The translations under genes were made by a program, and so were the position numbers. A stretch of DNA of 64,000 nt from Pseudoalteromonas sp. OOF1S-7. GTDB lineage: Bacteria; Pseudomonadota; Gammaproteobacteria; Enterobacterales; Alteromonadaceae. Numbering within the stretch: the first letter of the stretch is position 1; every line of letters begins with the position of its first letter. The notes beneath the pieces were generated by a model. It saw only the letters and a program-made list of their open reading frames with translations, was not told where the DNA came from and ran no database searches. This document shows, one piece after another, positions 38,098 to 46,889 of this stretch. Location of the stretch: positions 124,001 through 188,000 of the forward strand of contig NZ_JAKRFZ010000009.1 of the NCBI RefSeq assembly GCF_022347765.1, in the 5' to 3' direction.

Positions 38098-40245
38098 TTA
38101 TTTTACTGCCACCAGAGTACGGGGCGGGGCTTGTTCAGGTGGCACTGAGTCAGAGATCAGTTCAGGCAGATTGATTATTCTGTCTGCCATGTCTATTGTT
38201 TCCTGGCGGTGCGCAATCATGATCCGGGTGATCCCAAGCTGCTTGAGCACCTGATTAATTTTTTTCTCCGTTTGCTTATCCAAAGCACTACTGGCTTCAT
38301 CCAGAAACAGTATTTTTGGCCGCTTATACAAAGCGCGTGCAATTAAGACCCGCTGCACCTGGCCACCGGATAATGTACTGCCCATGTCACCCGCCAGCGA
38401 ATTAAAGCCCATAGGCATGGCTTTAATATCATCCAGTATCTGCGCCTGCTGACACACCGATTCCATCAGTTCTGGGTCCTGTTCGTTGGCAAAAAAGCAA
38501 ATGTTATCCGCAATGGAGCCTGACAGTAAGGTGTCTCCCTGCATCACAGCAGCAATCTCACTGCGATAGTTGACTAATCCCATTTTCCGAATATCAATAC
38601 CATCGAGTAACACTTTGCCTTGTGTGGGCGCAGATAAGCCCATCATGAGTTTGATCAGAGAGGTTTTTCCAAAGCCAGACGGTGCCGTCAGCACAACACA
38701 TTCACCAGCTTCAATAGTCAGATTTAAATTCTTGAATAAAAAGGGCTCATTTTTGTCATACTGAAAGGCAATCTGGTTTAATTCTAAGCGGCCTTTCACC
38801 TCACCCAGCATTGGATAGTCGCTGTCCAGCGCTTCTTCCGGCTCGGACAAAGCGATGTCGGCAATCCGTGACAAATGCAGCCCCATCATGCGCCATTCAA
38901 ACAGCTTGTCCAGAAACAGTTGCGAGCTGCTGGCAAATTGCTGTCGATAGGCCAGAAAAGCAAATAGCAGGCCCACTGTCATACTGTCTTGCAACACAAA
39001 CAGCGCCCCAACCCAAATCAACAGAATGTATTCGAAACCATAAACAAAGTCCTTGGCGGTCAGCTGCATGATGTTCAGCCTGCCCACTTTTACATCAGCA
39101 TTGATCCAGTTGGCCTGGGCATTTTCCAGCTTAGCCTGACGCGACGCTTCACCGTTAAAGACCTTGACTGGCTGCACCGATCGCACCGATTCATAAAACA
39201 AGCTATCGCAGGCCGCTTTGAGTTGCAGTGATTCTTTGGTGTTGTTGCGCAAAGGAGCAAATAACACCGTACGGATAAAGGTAAACAGACTCACGCTGAC
39301 TAAGGTAATCACCGCCAGCCAGGGGCTCAAAAAGAACATGATGGACAAGGTTAACACTGCCATGAGGCCATCTAACATGCCTTCGACAAACCCATCACTG
39401 AGCAACCGCTTAATATAATCCAGCGACTGAAAGCGCGACAACACGTCACCCACAAAGCGTTTATCGAACCAGTTCATTGGTAGCCTGAGCAAATGGCGCA
39501 TCATATTAGCGACAAGCTGGATCCCCATAATTGAACGCATATACAGAATAACCCAGGCTCTGACCCCTTTTGTGGCCACCTGCAATAATAACAGCAGGCT
39601 AAACCCAACGCCCAGCATCCACAGAAATTCGAAATCGTTGGTGACAATCACGTTGTCAACCACCAGCTGCACGAAGTAAGGGGCAATCAGTAAAAAACAC
39701 TGCATCACCAGGGAGAGCAACATGACCTGCCCCAGGCTGCGTTTCAGACCCGTAATTTTTCGCCACAACAAAGAAAAACCCAGTGAGAGTTCGGCTTCAA
39801 CCGGCTCAAAGCTTTCGGACGGACGCAGCTCAATAGCCACCCCGGTAAATGAGCGCGACACCTGCTCCCAACTACATTTGATAGCGCCACGGGCCGGATC
39901 ATGGATCCACACGCCGTCTTTCCCAACCGACTTGAGCACCACAAAGTGGCACATGTCCCAGTGTAAGATCATCGGCAATTTACATTGCTTTAATTGCTCT
40001 AACTCCAGCCGCACCGGTCTGCCTATCAGCGCCAGTTGATTAGCAATACTAATTAACTGTTTAACTGTGGCACCTTTGAGACTAATCGAGAATTTGCGTC
40101 GCAATGAGATCAGATCGAGTTTATGGCCATAATAGCTCCCGATCATACACAAACAAGCTAAACCACACTCTGCCCCCTCGCTTTGCAGCACCACAGGTAA
40201 TTTTGCTCGCAAACTAAAATTGAGTTTATTAATGAGATCAATCAT
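38098..40245 (-). CDS. C39-peptidase-containing ABC exporter (second)
   Basis: 715 residues with the same three-part plan as the exporter at 29628-31772. The peptidase has Cys27 (QSEGAECGLACLCM), His100 (HWDMCHFVVL) and Asp116. The ATPase domain has signature LSGGQVQR and Walker B ILFLDEASSALD, but its Walker A reads APSGFGKTS, with Ala in place of the first Gly. It overlaps the HlyD gene by four bases (ATGA). Most likely it cleaves Gly-Gly leaders of the peptides encoded in the same operon and exports the cores. Confidence 0.93.
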   Translation of the reverse strand: MIDLINKLNFSLRAKLPVVLQSEGAECGLACLCMIGSYYGHKLDLISLRRKFSISLKGATVKQLISIANQLALIGRPVRLELEQLKQCKLPMILHWDMCHFVVLKSVGKDGVWIHDPARGAIKCSWEQVSRSFTGVAIELRPSESFEPVEAELSLGFSLLWRKITGLKRSLGQVMLLSLVMQCFLLIAPYFVQLVVDNVIVTNDFEFLWMLGVGFSLLLLLQVATKGVRAWVILYMRSIMGIQLVANMMRHLLRLPMNWFDKRFVGDVLSRFQSLDYIKRLLSDGFVEGMLDGLMAVLTLSIMFFLSPWLAVITLVSVSLFTFIRTVLFAPLRNNTKESLQLKAACDSLFYESVRSVQPVKVFNGEASRQAKLENAQANWINADVKVGRLNIMQLTAKDFVYGFEYILLIWVGALFVLQDSMTVGLLFAFLAYRQQFASSSQLFLDKLFEWRMMGLHLSRIADIALSEPEEALDSDYPMLGEVKGRLELNQIAFQYDKNEPFLFKNLNLTIEAGECVVLTAPSGFGKTSLIKLMMGLSAPTQGKVLLDGIDIRKMGLVNYRSEIAAVMQGDTLLSGSIADNICFFANEQDPELMESVCQQAQILDDIKAMPMGFNSLAGDMGSTLSGGQVQRVLIARALYKRPKILFLDEASSALDKQTEKKINQVLKQLGITRIMIAHRQETIDMADRIINLPELISDSVPPEQAPPRTLVAVK

Positions 40246-41501
40246 GGCTGTGCTCCTGACACTTTTTCTGCGAGTGGTTCAAATACCCAGGCCAGAATGG
40301 TTCGTGTTTCACCTAAGACATCGGCATCCAGTGTCATCCCGGCTTGCAGGCCCACTTCCTTTCCTTTGGCATACAAAGATTGCTGCTGCAAGGTGACCTG
40401 AGCACGATAAACCGGCCCTTCCACCAGATTTGACGCTTCCGCCTGATGCGGTTCAATCAACGTTTGCGAGATGTTGTAGATATGACCTTTAAACAAGCCA
40501 AACTCCTGATACGGGAATGCGTGATAGCGTAAATTGATCGCCTGCCCCTCATTGACCAGGCCAATTGCACTCGTTGGGATATAGATTTCGGCAACCAGTT
40601 CACTCTCATCTGGCAGTAAGTTCATTAGCACCTGCCCTTGCTGCGCAAAATGGCCATTTTGATAATAAATATTGGCAATCACGCCATCGTGGGGTGCCAG
40701 TATTCGATACGCTTCCTGTGCGCCTGCATTGGTAATTTCACGTTTCAATGCATTTATTTTTTGCCGATATTCCAGCACCATAGCGTGCCCGTTCACGCCT
40801 ATATTCTGGCGCTTTAACGTTTCATCTTCCGCTGTGGCAATTAAATCGTCGTGCTGTTTGACCAGCGCCTTAACCGCAATCCGCTTCTCCAGGTACTGCG
40901 CATATTTGCCGTTGTACTCGACCTTAGACACTTGCTGGTTTTTATACAGCGTTTCAATTTCTGATAGCTCTTTCCCTAACAGCTGTTGGTATTCTCGTTC
41001 AAGCGCCAATTGCTCCTGTGTATGCGCTGCATCCCTCTTGATTTGCGCGATTTTGCGCTCCGCTTCCTGAAGCTCTAAATCATTCAACCGGACCTGAAAC
41101 TGCAACTTTTCTTCGACCAGTTTGAGGCTCTCGATCAGGCTTTGAGTCACCTCTTTGGATACTGAGCCGCTGACGCCATTTTGCTCAGTGCGGATCTGAT
41201 ACAATGGCTGCCCCTTTTGCACGCTTTCCCCCTCCTGCACAAAGAGCGTATCAATCACCCCGGATTGTCTGGGTAAAACCTTCGTTACTCCCAATGGGCT
41301 TTTGATGATCCCGCGCACCCGGGTGCTTTTGGTAAACTCGGCATAGACCATAAAGCCACACACCAGCAGCAGCACCAAAATAAAAAAGAGGCACAAATAG
41401 CGAAAAGACAACGGCCTGATCATGAGCACGTCACCCTGAATGCCAATTCTCGCCTCGATCACTTCCGGCCTGATAATAGAACGCTTCTTTCGAACAACCA
41501 T
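40242..41501 (-). CDS. HlyD-family periplasmic adaptor (second)
   Basis: 419 residues: one membrane segment (YLCLFFILVLLLVCGFMVYA, about 34-53), lipoyl-like halves (VRGIIKSPLGVTKVLPRQSG; YRILAPHDGVIANIYYQNG), a coiled coil (about 120-260) and a conserved end region (LRYHAFPYQEFGLFKG) nearly identical in pattern to the first HlyD. Partner of the exporter that follows with a four-base overlap. It starts two bases after the radical SAM gene stop. Confidence 0.92.
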   Translation of the reverse strand: MVVRKKRSIIRPEVIEARIGIQGDVLMIRPLSFRYLCLFFILVLLLVCGFMVYAEFTKSTRVRGIIKSPLGVTKVLPRQSGVIDTLFVQEGESVQKGQPLYQIRTEQNGVSGSVSKEVTQSLIESLKLVEEKLQFQVRLNDLELQEAERKIAQIKRDAAHTQEQLALEREYQQLLGKELSEIETLYKNQQVSKVEYNGKYAQYLEKRIAVKALVKQHDDLIATAEDETLKRQNIGVNGHAMVLEYRQKINALKREITNAGAQEAYRILAPHDGVIANIYYQNGHFAQQGQVLMNLLPDESELVAEIYIPTSAIGLVNEGQAINLRYHAFPYQEFGLFKGHIYNISQTLIEPHQAEASNLVEGPVYRAQVTLQQQSLYAKGKEVGLQAGMTLDADVLGETRTILAWVFEPLAEKVSGAQP

Positions 41502-41503
41502 GA

Positions 41504-42586
41504 TTACCCTACAACATTAACAACGGGGATCGAATTTCCCCCTGGTTTTACTGAGTCAGGATGGCGACTGACACGCTTAAGCTGGTTAGCCGGACAAGAC
41601 AGTTCAACGGCATCGAGTGTACTAAATCCACGGGTCCAGCTACGAAATCGCGCCTTATCCAACGTGATACTGCCATCCTCATGTAACTGACCGATGAGAT
41701 TTTCCGGGGTATCCAGCTTGACGGTACATTTACCAAGCCGACCATCCGGGTAAATCAATAGGTGCCTGGGCATGGCCGCATAACAAATGTTATTCCCACG
41801 ACGGCCCGAGGTGTCATGCATCACATTCAGTGCCTGTGCCTGTTTATGATTTGCACCGCCAAGGTTCTTGATGGCCTCGACCACCAAATTAAAACGGCTA
41901 TCTGAACCGAACTCCTGCTCAACCAAAGCGCTGAACTGCTCAAAGTCCTGCGCGTTCAGCTTGTGGTGGTGCAGCCTCAGATCTATGCCAAATTGACCTG
42001 GTAGTCGCTTTATCGCTGTCAGATTTTGCCAGATACGCACAAAACTCCCGGCCCCCGTACGGCGCTTTCTGGTGGTGTTATGCGTTTGTTCATCACCATC
42101 CAGGGAGATCTGATAGTGCCTGACTCCTGCTGCCAGCAACGACCCAAACAGCCGTGCATTCAAAAGGTAACCATTGGTGCTCATACTGGCGTGATATACC
42201 AGTTGCGGGCAGTGTGCCCGGATCCAGTGACCCAGCCGCAATACCGGCTCCGTATGCAGTGTGGGCTCACCACCAAACCAGCATATTTCCAGATGTTTTA
42301 ACCCCTGCAGATATTCAGTGTGAATAAACGCCTTCAGCGCAGCCTCAATCGCCGGTAACAATTTAGTATCACGGAAAGTCTGATAACAATAAGTACAGCG
42401 AAAATTACACTGCTCAGTCAGTAAGATGGTCAGATAAAGATACTTGTTTGAACGATACAGGGCATGCTCACGCACACTGATAGACACAGCCTGATTGGCG
42501 AGACTGGCGCGTTTTAAAGCCTGATATGCCGTCTGATGTTCCGATATGTGTGCTTGGCTTGCCCAATGCTGCTCATCGTCTTTCAT
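41504..42586 (-). CDS. Radical SAM peptide-modifying enzyme with reduced SPASM-like end
   Basis: 360 residues from the ATG at 42586, chosen because AAGGAG precedes it; a TTG eight codons upstream is the other option. The radical SAM cluster motif is CNFRCTYC (Cys60, Cys64, Cys67), followed by WFGGEPTLH. The C-terminal part has NICYAAMPRHLLIYPDGRLGKC and later LSCP: fewer cysteines than a full SPASM domain, so probably one auxiliary cluster. It is 118 bases downstream of the peptide gene at 42705-42860, its likely substrate. The reaction type (thioether, C-C link, epimerisation or other) cannot be told from sequence. Confidence 0.87.
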   Translation of the reverse strand: MKDDEQHWASQAHISEHQTAYQALKRASLANQAVSISVREHALYRSNKYLYLTILLTEQCNFRCTYCYQTFRDTKLLPAIEAALKAFIHTEYLQGLKHLEICWFGGEPTLHTEPVLRLGHWIRAHCPQLVYHASMSTNGYLLNARLFGSLLAAGVRHYQISLDGDEQTHNTTRKRRTGAGSFVRIWQNLTAIKRLPGQFGIDLRLHHHKLNAQDFEQFSALVEQEFGSDSRFNLVVEAIKNLGGANHKQAQALNVMHDTSGRRGNNICYAAMPRHLLIYPDGRLGKCTVKLDTPENLIGQLHEDGSITLDKARFRSWTRGFSTLDAVELSCPANQLKRVSRHPDSVKPGGNSIPVVNVVG

Positions 42587-42666
42587 ACCCGGCTCCTTTT
42601 CTTGCGTCAATCACCATACGGCTGCCGCCTGTCAGTAAGCTGCAATCGTATGGTTACGGAAAACCT

Positions 42667-42693
42667 GGAAAGCTGAATTGCATTCAGCTTTCC
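42667..42693 (-). promoter_or_regulatory. Hairpin between the peptide gene and the radical SAM gene
   Basis: A perfect 12-bp stem (GGAAAGCTGAAT / ATTCAGCTTTCC) with a three-base loop, 12 bases after the peptide stop. A second, longer-range pairing (CCATACG / CGTATGG) lies just beyond at about 42612-42652. There is no long T-run. Such a structure after a precursor gene commonly lets the short peptide mRNA outnumber the enzyme mRNA, by partial termination or 3'-end protection. Confidence 0.65.
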
Positions 42694-42704
42694 CAAGCCG
42701 CACG

Positions 42705-42860
42705 TTACGAGCCGTAAACCCCACAATCTCCGTTATAGGTGCCACAGGGTGCTACCTGATGCATACCACCAGCCTGATCCTCCAACTCTTCAGCAGACAC
42801 TTCATCAATGTCCAGTTCTTGTTCGTCTGTCGTTACATCTTCTAATTTTTTATCACTCAT
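42705..42860 (-). CDS. Candidate RiPP precursor peptide, two-cysteine core
   Basis: A 51-codon ORF, too short for ordinary gene finding, with GAAGG 9 bases before its ATG and 14 bases after the glycosyltransferase stop. The 32-residue leader is acidic (13 Asp/Glu) and ends in LEDQAGG, a Gly-Gly site fit for a C39 exporter. The predicted core is MHQVAPCGTYNGDCGVYGS: two Cys six residues apart, two Tyr, Asn, Thr and Ser, and several Gly. It is in one operon with two radical SAM enzymes, a glycosyltransferase, exporter and protease, so it is their probable substrate. Thr, Ser or Tyr could carry a sugar; Cys could form thioethers or a disulfide. Confidence 0.85.
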   Translation of the reverse strand: MSDKKLEDVTTDEQELDIDEVSAEELEDQAGGMHQVAPCGTYNGDCGVYGS

Positions 42861-42874
42861 TTTTAATTACCTTC

Positions 42875-44014
42875 TTAGTTAAACGCCATTAACTGGCTGG
42901 ATTTAATAACATTACAAATAAGCCCGGAGGCTAAGTCGAACCCCCTTGCTGTTTCCGGGATATTAACTTCGTGAGGTGTAAAGTGGTGGTTTATCACCTC
43001 ATCGAATGACAATGCTGACCAATCATCGATCACCTTGATGCTGCCCAGTGAACGGCAAACTATTGCGTTATCCACCGTCTCTCCGCCGGCGGGTAATACT
43101 ATTGTCTTTTCATTCTGTAAAAGTGCTCCCAAGACAGACGTAGTATGTCCGTGCAGCACTGCATGTGAACACTGGGTGAACATCAGAGACTGTGGGATAT
43201 AAGGAAGACATAAGACATTCTCTGGCCACTCAACCGGGCTGGGGCACACTTGTCCTGTACTCAACGCAAAAGCAAACTCATCACTGCGTGACCAGACAGG
43301 CAACTTTTCCCAGAAGGTATCCAGAAAGAACCTCTTGCCATGCTGAACATAGATGATTTTTCTTTGCTGTTGCTGCATCCTGGCCAACCAGTCACGCACC
43401 TCGCGACTGGGGCCGGCTTCCCATAACATGCTCCCCGCATAGGCAAGCCCTTGTGGCAAACGCTCCTGCAACCAGGGCTCCACACTGCGGATCAAATGCA
43501 GCACTCCGAGAAGATCTCTGCTATCCCGAACCTGGTCAGTCAAGTTCAAATGACGACACAAGCTCAAATAAAACTCACATAGCTCCCTGGCCCGCCAGTT
43601 TCGAAGCTTAGATAAAGCCTTGGGTACCCCTGGGTCTTGCCACGAGTACTCCTGCCATAGAGGGGTAAACTGGCCAACGGTCACAAATGGGGTCGAAGTG
43701 TAGCGAGCAGCGGCAATACAGCCTAAAACCATGGGCTGCGTTACAATCAGATCCGGTGTAAAATCACGAATTGCACTCATAACATCCTTAAATTGCAGAG
43801 CGCCAAACTCTGGGTTTATCCATTGAGAAATCGTGAACCCTTCTCCCTCACAGGGCACAGATAACCTCATCACTCCCGCAAGCCGTAAATACAATGCCTT
43901 ACGGTGATGCGCTACAAACGCGACCTTATGGCCTTGCGTCTCTAGCGCTTTAGCAAGTCCAATCATTGGGTTATAAAACCCGGCGGATCCCAGCGTGCAA
44001 ATCAGAATTTTCAT
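42875..44014 (-). CDS. GT-B-fold glycosyltransferase (GT1-like)
   Basis: 379 residues. The N-terminal half shows the GT-B opening ICTLGSAGFYNPMIGLAKAL, with GHKVAFVAHH next. The C-terminal half has a donor-site region like LHGHTTSVLGALLQNEKTI, then VLPAGGETVDNA, which resembles HGGxxT...P...DNA of GT1 enzymes (macrolide or UDP-sugar type). It overlaps the upstream radical SAM gene by four bases and is 14 bases before the peptide gene. The donor sugar is unknown. Glycosylation of the operon's peptide is inferred from position. Confidence 0.82.
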   Translation of the reverse strand: MKILICTLGSAGFYNPMIGLAKALETQGHKVAFVAHHRKALYLRLAGVMRLSVPCEGEGFTISQWINPEFGALQFKDVMSAIRDFTPDLIVTQPMVLGCIAAARYTSTPFVTVGQFTPLWQEYSWQDPGVPKALSKLRNWRARELCEFYLSLCRHLNLTDQVRDSRDLLGVLHLIRSVEPWLQERLPQGLAYAGSMLWEAGPSREVRDWLARMQQQQRKIIYVQHGKRFFLDTFWEKLPVWSRSDEFAFALSTGQVCPSPVEWPENVLCLPYIPQSLMFTQCSHAVLHGHTTSVLGALLQNEKTIVLPAGGETVDNAIVCRSLGSIKVIDDWSALSFDEVINHHFTPHEVNIPETARGFDLASGLICNVIKSSQLMAFN

Positions 44015-45594
44015 AATGCATTTCGCTCACAGTAAACTTCAGCGATACTTTCACGGAATCGCTTGCCAAATGAATCACAAAAATTGGCATGCAGCTTGCC
44101 GGTTCGAACCTCCGCATTAATGGCACAACCACCACCACAGTAAAGCGCATAGCGACACTGAGCGCAGATCGGATTAGATGCCACGGTCCGTGAGCGCCAG
44201 TTACATTCGTTTTTTTGGTTAATATTCAGCCCGGACGCCTTGTCAAAATGGCCAATACGAATTTTCTTATCACCGGTTTTTTCGTAACACGCATAGATGT
44301 CGGCGAAAGCATCGATCACATACATATTGGAATGAGCACCACAGAACTGCGACACCATGTTGTTGCCTGTGCCAGTATCGAATGCCTGACGCGCTTTCTT
44401 CTTCATGGCATCACCATCAGCCTGAAACACATCACAGTCGGGGTATTTTTGCTTTAGTTTATTAAACGCATGGTTGAGTTCCCGGGTGCCAAAACACTCT
44501 TCGTCTTCCGTCTGATCGTTATGCGCAACGATCACGGCCAGATATGACCCGAAATTTTTATGCCTATGCCAGCCATATTGTTTTATAACGCTTGCTAACG
44601 CGGGCAGATCAGCTAAGTTACTTTTGTCAACATTCACCCTCGCCATAATCTTAACGCCGGCCTGCAAAGCCATGGTGATGTTTTCAGCAATCAACGAAAA
44701 GCTGCCAGTCCCGTCTGGGTAGATTCTTCTCTTGTCGTGCTCTTCTGGCTTACCATCCAGGGTGATCTGGACCTCACTGATCCCATCTTCTCCCAGCAAA
44801 TCCCGGTAGTGGTGTAACTCGGTGCCATTACTGATGGCCACAAACCGGGCTTTGCTATGACTTTTCGCTTTGGCCATAAAGTACTCAACAATCGGACGCG
44901 TTTCTTTGAGCAAGGGCTCACCCCCAAAGAACTTGTACGTTCTGGTCAGCTCCTGGCTTTCGTCCACCTGGTGGCGCTGCTCCAGTACAGGCAGCTGCTC
45001 AAAAATCAAATCGACCGTTTCTTCAGACATGGTAGTCAGCAGATGCTTATAAGCCGGATCTGTCCGCATATGATCCTGAAAACAGTAGGGGCAGCGTAAA
45101 TTGCACGAATAAGTCGGCATAATCAGGTAAAATGGCAGTGTGTTTACCTGCCTTTTGGCCTTCTGAGTGGCAAACTGACGAAAAAAGCTCAGCTCCTGTG
45201 CCTGCGTCCGGCGAGTTAAAAACCCCTGGCTTTTGAGCAGTGCCAGCGTTTCGCTATCCGGGGCAGGAATGTCCGCATAGCGGTAATCCGGATCGCTCCA
45301 CTCACCATACAGCGGGCGTGGCGGACGTTTATCCTCTTGCGAGCGCAAATACAGCCCGACATCCCGGGTCACCTTAACCCGGTGACCCAGATAGCCGTGT
45401 ACCAGTAACATTTCTTCTTCTGTATCGGGTAGATCGACATAAATAGTGTAACCACTGGTACGCGGCTTAGTCAGAGTGGGCGTGCTAGACTCAAAACTGC
45501 TTGGAAAAGGATCTACGCTTGGAGACCACTGCGGATCAAAGCGATTGACCTCACCACTTTCAGCCTTAAACATTTGAATAATATTATTGTCCAT
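44011..45594 (-). CDS. Radical SAM/SPASM peptide maturase
   Basis: 527 residues with an AGGAGGG ribosome site. About 150 N-terminal residues could hold a peptide-recognition region. Then come the radical SAM motif CNLRCPYC (Cys164, 168, 171) and FFGGEPLL. The C-terminus is a cysteine-rich SPASM domain: QFCGAHSNMYVIDAFADIYAC, then NPICAQCRYALYCGGGCAINA and FCDS. Cys pattern and length are like those of sactipeptide- and ranthipeptide-type enzymes that use auxiliary Fe-S clusters. First gene of its operon and divergent from the peptide at 45803. Confidence 0.92.
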   Translation of the reverse strand: MDNNIIQMFKAESGEVNRFDPQWSPSVDPFPSSFESSTPTLTKPRTSGYTIYVDLPDTEEEMLLVHGYLGHRVKVTRDVGLYLRSQEDKRPPRPLYGEWSDPDYRYADIPAPDSETLALLKSQGFLTRRTQAQELSFFRQFATQKAKRQVNTLPFYLIMPTYSCNLRCPYCFQDHMRTDPAYKHLLTTMSEETVDLIFEQLPVLEQRHQVDESQELTRTYKFFGGEPLLKETRPIVEYFMAKAKSHSKARFVAISNGTELHHYRDLLGEDGISEVQITLDGKPEEHDKRRIYPDGTGSFSLIAENITMALQAGVKIMARVNVDKSNLADLPALASVIKQYGWHRHKNFGSYLAVIVAHNDQTEDEECFGTRELNHAFNKLKQKYPDCDVFQADGDAMKKKARQAFDTGTGNNMVSQFCGAHSNMYVIDAFADIYACYEKTGDKKIRIGHFDKASGLNINQKNECNWRSRTVASNPICAQCRYALYCGGGCAINAEVRTGKLHANFCDSFGKRFRESIAEVYCERNAL

Positions 45595-45802
45595 ACGCCC
45601 TCCTAAACTTGATGTTTAAAATTTAGCGAATACACCACAATAAAAAAACAAAAAAACCATTTTAGGCTCATTATTTAATGGCAAAGTCATTTTTTAATAA
45701 ACAAAAAAATTAAGACAACATACTAAAGTTCAAGACATTAACTAGCTTCACCAGATATTTGAAACTAAATTTATCACTGTTAAAATCAACCATGGTGAAA
45801 AA
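45595..45802. other. Divergent AT-rich control region between radical SAM gene and a peptide gene
   Basis: 208 bases, very AT-rich, separating the radical SAM operon (leftward) from the peptide gene (rightward). It must hold both promoters. No clear palindromic operator was recognised. Confidence 0.5.
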
Positions 45803-45955
45803 ATGACATTAAATAAAACAGAAGAAAAGGAACTTGAGATTTTAAAAGAAGATCTCGAACAAGATATAGAACAGGAAGCGCTGGAGGAACTGGCTCTATT
45901 TGAGCTGGGAGGCGGAACAAACCCAAATGTTGGCTGTGAAATACCAAAGACCTAA
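45803..45955 (+). CDS. Candidate Gly-Gly leader peptide, 50 residues
   Basis: A 50-codon plus-strand ORF, with GGTGA six bases before its ATG. The leader is strongly acidic (15 Glu or Asp in 35 residues) and helical, and ends in ALFELGGG; a C39 cut after the first or second pair of Gly gives a core of about 12-13 residues, GTNPNVGCEIPKT, with one Cys. It sits alone between the divergent radical SAM operon and a terminator, away from the two-Cys peptide gene. It could be a second substrate of the same enzymes or a signal peptide. Read by eye; not computed. Confidence 0.75.
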   Translation: MTLNKTEEKELEILKEDLEQDIEQEALEELALFELGGGTNPNVGCEIPKT

Positions 45956-45971
45956 CTTTATTTATTAAATC

Positions 45972-46030
45972 TACCTTGCTACTACAGTGATAGCATATTT
46001 AACAAATGCTATCACTGTAGTAGCAAGGTA
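45972..46030. terminator. Perfect 25-bp inverted repeat, bidirectional terminator
   Basis: Arms 45972-45996 and 46006-46030 are exact reverse complements, with a nine-base loop. It sits 16 bases after the peptide stop at 45955 and three bases before the end of the convergent AraC-type gene. T-rich sequence follows the right arm. It likely ends both transcripts, although 25 perfect base pairs is long for a terminator. Confidence 0.82.
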
Positions 46031-46032
46031 TT

Positions 46033-46860
46033 TTAAACAGCTCGACTGACAATACGATATGAATTAGGGGATTGACCGAGTTTTTTACTAAAGCAGTTTC
46101 TGAGATTGGGGTAATTACCAAACCCACTTAAACAAGCAATCTCTTCCATACCAAAATCACTATATTTCAAATAAGACTTGGCAAGTTTAAAGCGTTTTTC
46201 CATCAACCAGTCTTTCGGGCTCTGACCTAGCACCTCTTTAAAATGCCGGTCAAAGTTTCGCCGCGACATAAAGGCTTTTTCTGCTAATGTATCCACAGAC
46301 TTTACCTTCTCGGGGTGCGATTCAGCCCACTCAATCACTTCTTTTATTCTCGCAGAGCCTTCCATCACACGCGGTGCCTGTAGGCCGTTTAAGGCAGCAA
46401 TTTTAATCGGACACAGCTTAAGCCGATCAACAATCCTGTTCGCTATGCCAGCCTCCGCATTGCGCTGCACAAACCCGATTGCCCATTCCAACACAGGCAG
46501 ACCCGACTCCAGCACAGTGATCTGAGTGCGATACCTTGCAACCAGCCGCTGGTGTTCTGGTAATGGCAATTGTCCGACAACCACAACCTTGCCACCACGG
46601 CGCAAAAATGCCTCGACAGAGCTTACAGACTGGCGACATAGGTGACTGTCTGTGCTATTCCAGCCACAGAGGATCACCACATCGCCTTGTCTCAGCGCCA
46701 CTAAACTGTCACTGATGTCGACGGTATCCACCACACAAACAGGTTTACTTTTGGTTTTGAAAAAACGGCCCTGAAGCGACGTATCCCCGAGCACTTCATT
46801 GAGACACCCCAAATCAAAGCAAGCACACTGGTCAGGTGAAAACACAGTGATATGTAACAT
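46033..46860 (-). CDS. GlxA-type AraC-family transcriptional regulator
   Basis: 275 residues. The N-terminal half (about 1-165) is a DJ-1/PfpI-like domain (ITVFSPDQCACFDLGCLNEVL, VVILCGWN) and the C-terminal half (about 180-270) is an AraC helix-turn-helix pair: KSVDTLAEKAFMSRRNFDRHF and MEEIACLSGFGNYPNLRNCFSKKLGQSPNSYR. It follows the 56-residue peptide gene by 29 bases with a GGAGAGG ribosome site, so they are probably co-transcribed. It is a likely local regulator of the peptide genes. Confidence 0.88.
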   Translation of the reverse strand: MLHITVFSPDQCACFDLGCLNEVLGDTSLQGRFFKTKSKPVCVVDTVDISDSLVALRQGDVVILCGWNSTDSHLCRQSVSSVEAFLRRGGKVVVVGQLPLPEHQRLVARYRTQITVLESGLPVLEWAIGFVQRNAEAGIANRIVDRLKLCPIKIAALNGLQAPRVMEGSARIKEVIEWAESHPEKVKSVDTLAEKAFMSRRNFDRHFKEVLGQSPKDWLMEKRFKLAKSYLKYSDFGMEEIACLSGFGNYPNLRNCFSKKLGQSPNSYRIVSRAV

Positions 46861-46889
46861 CTTGTTCGCCCCTCTCCAGGTTAAAAGGC

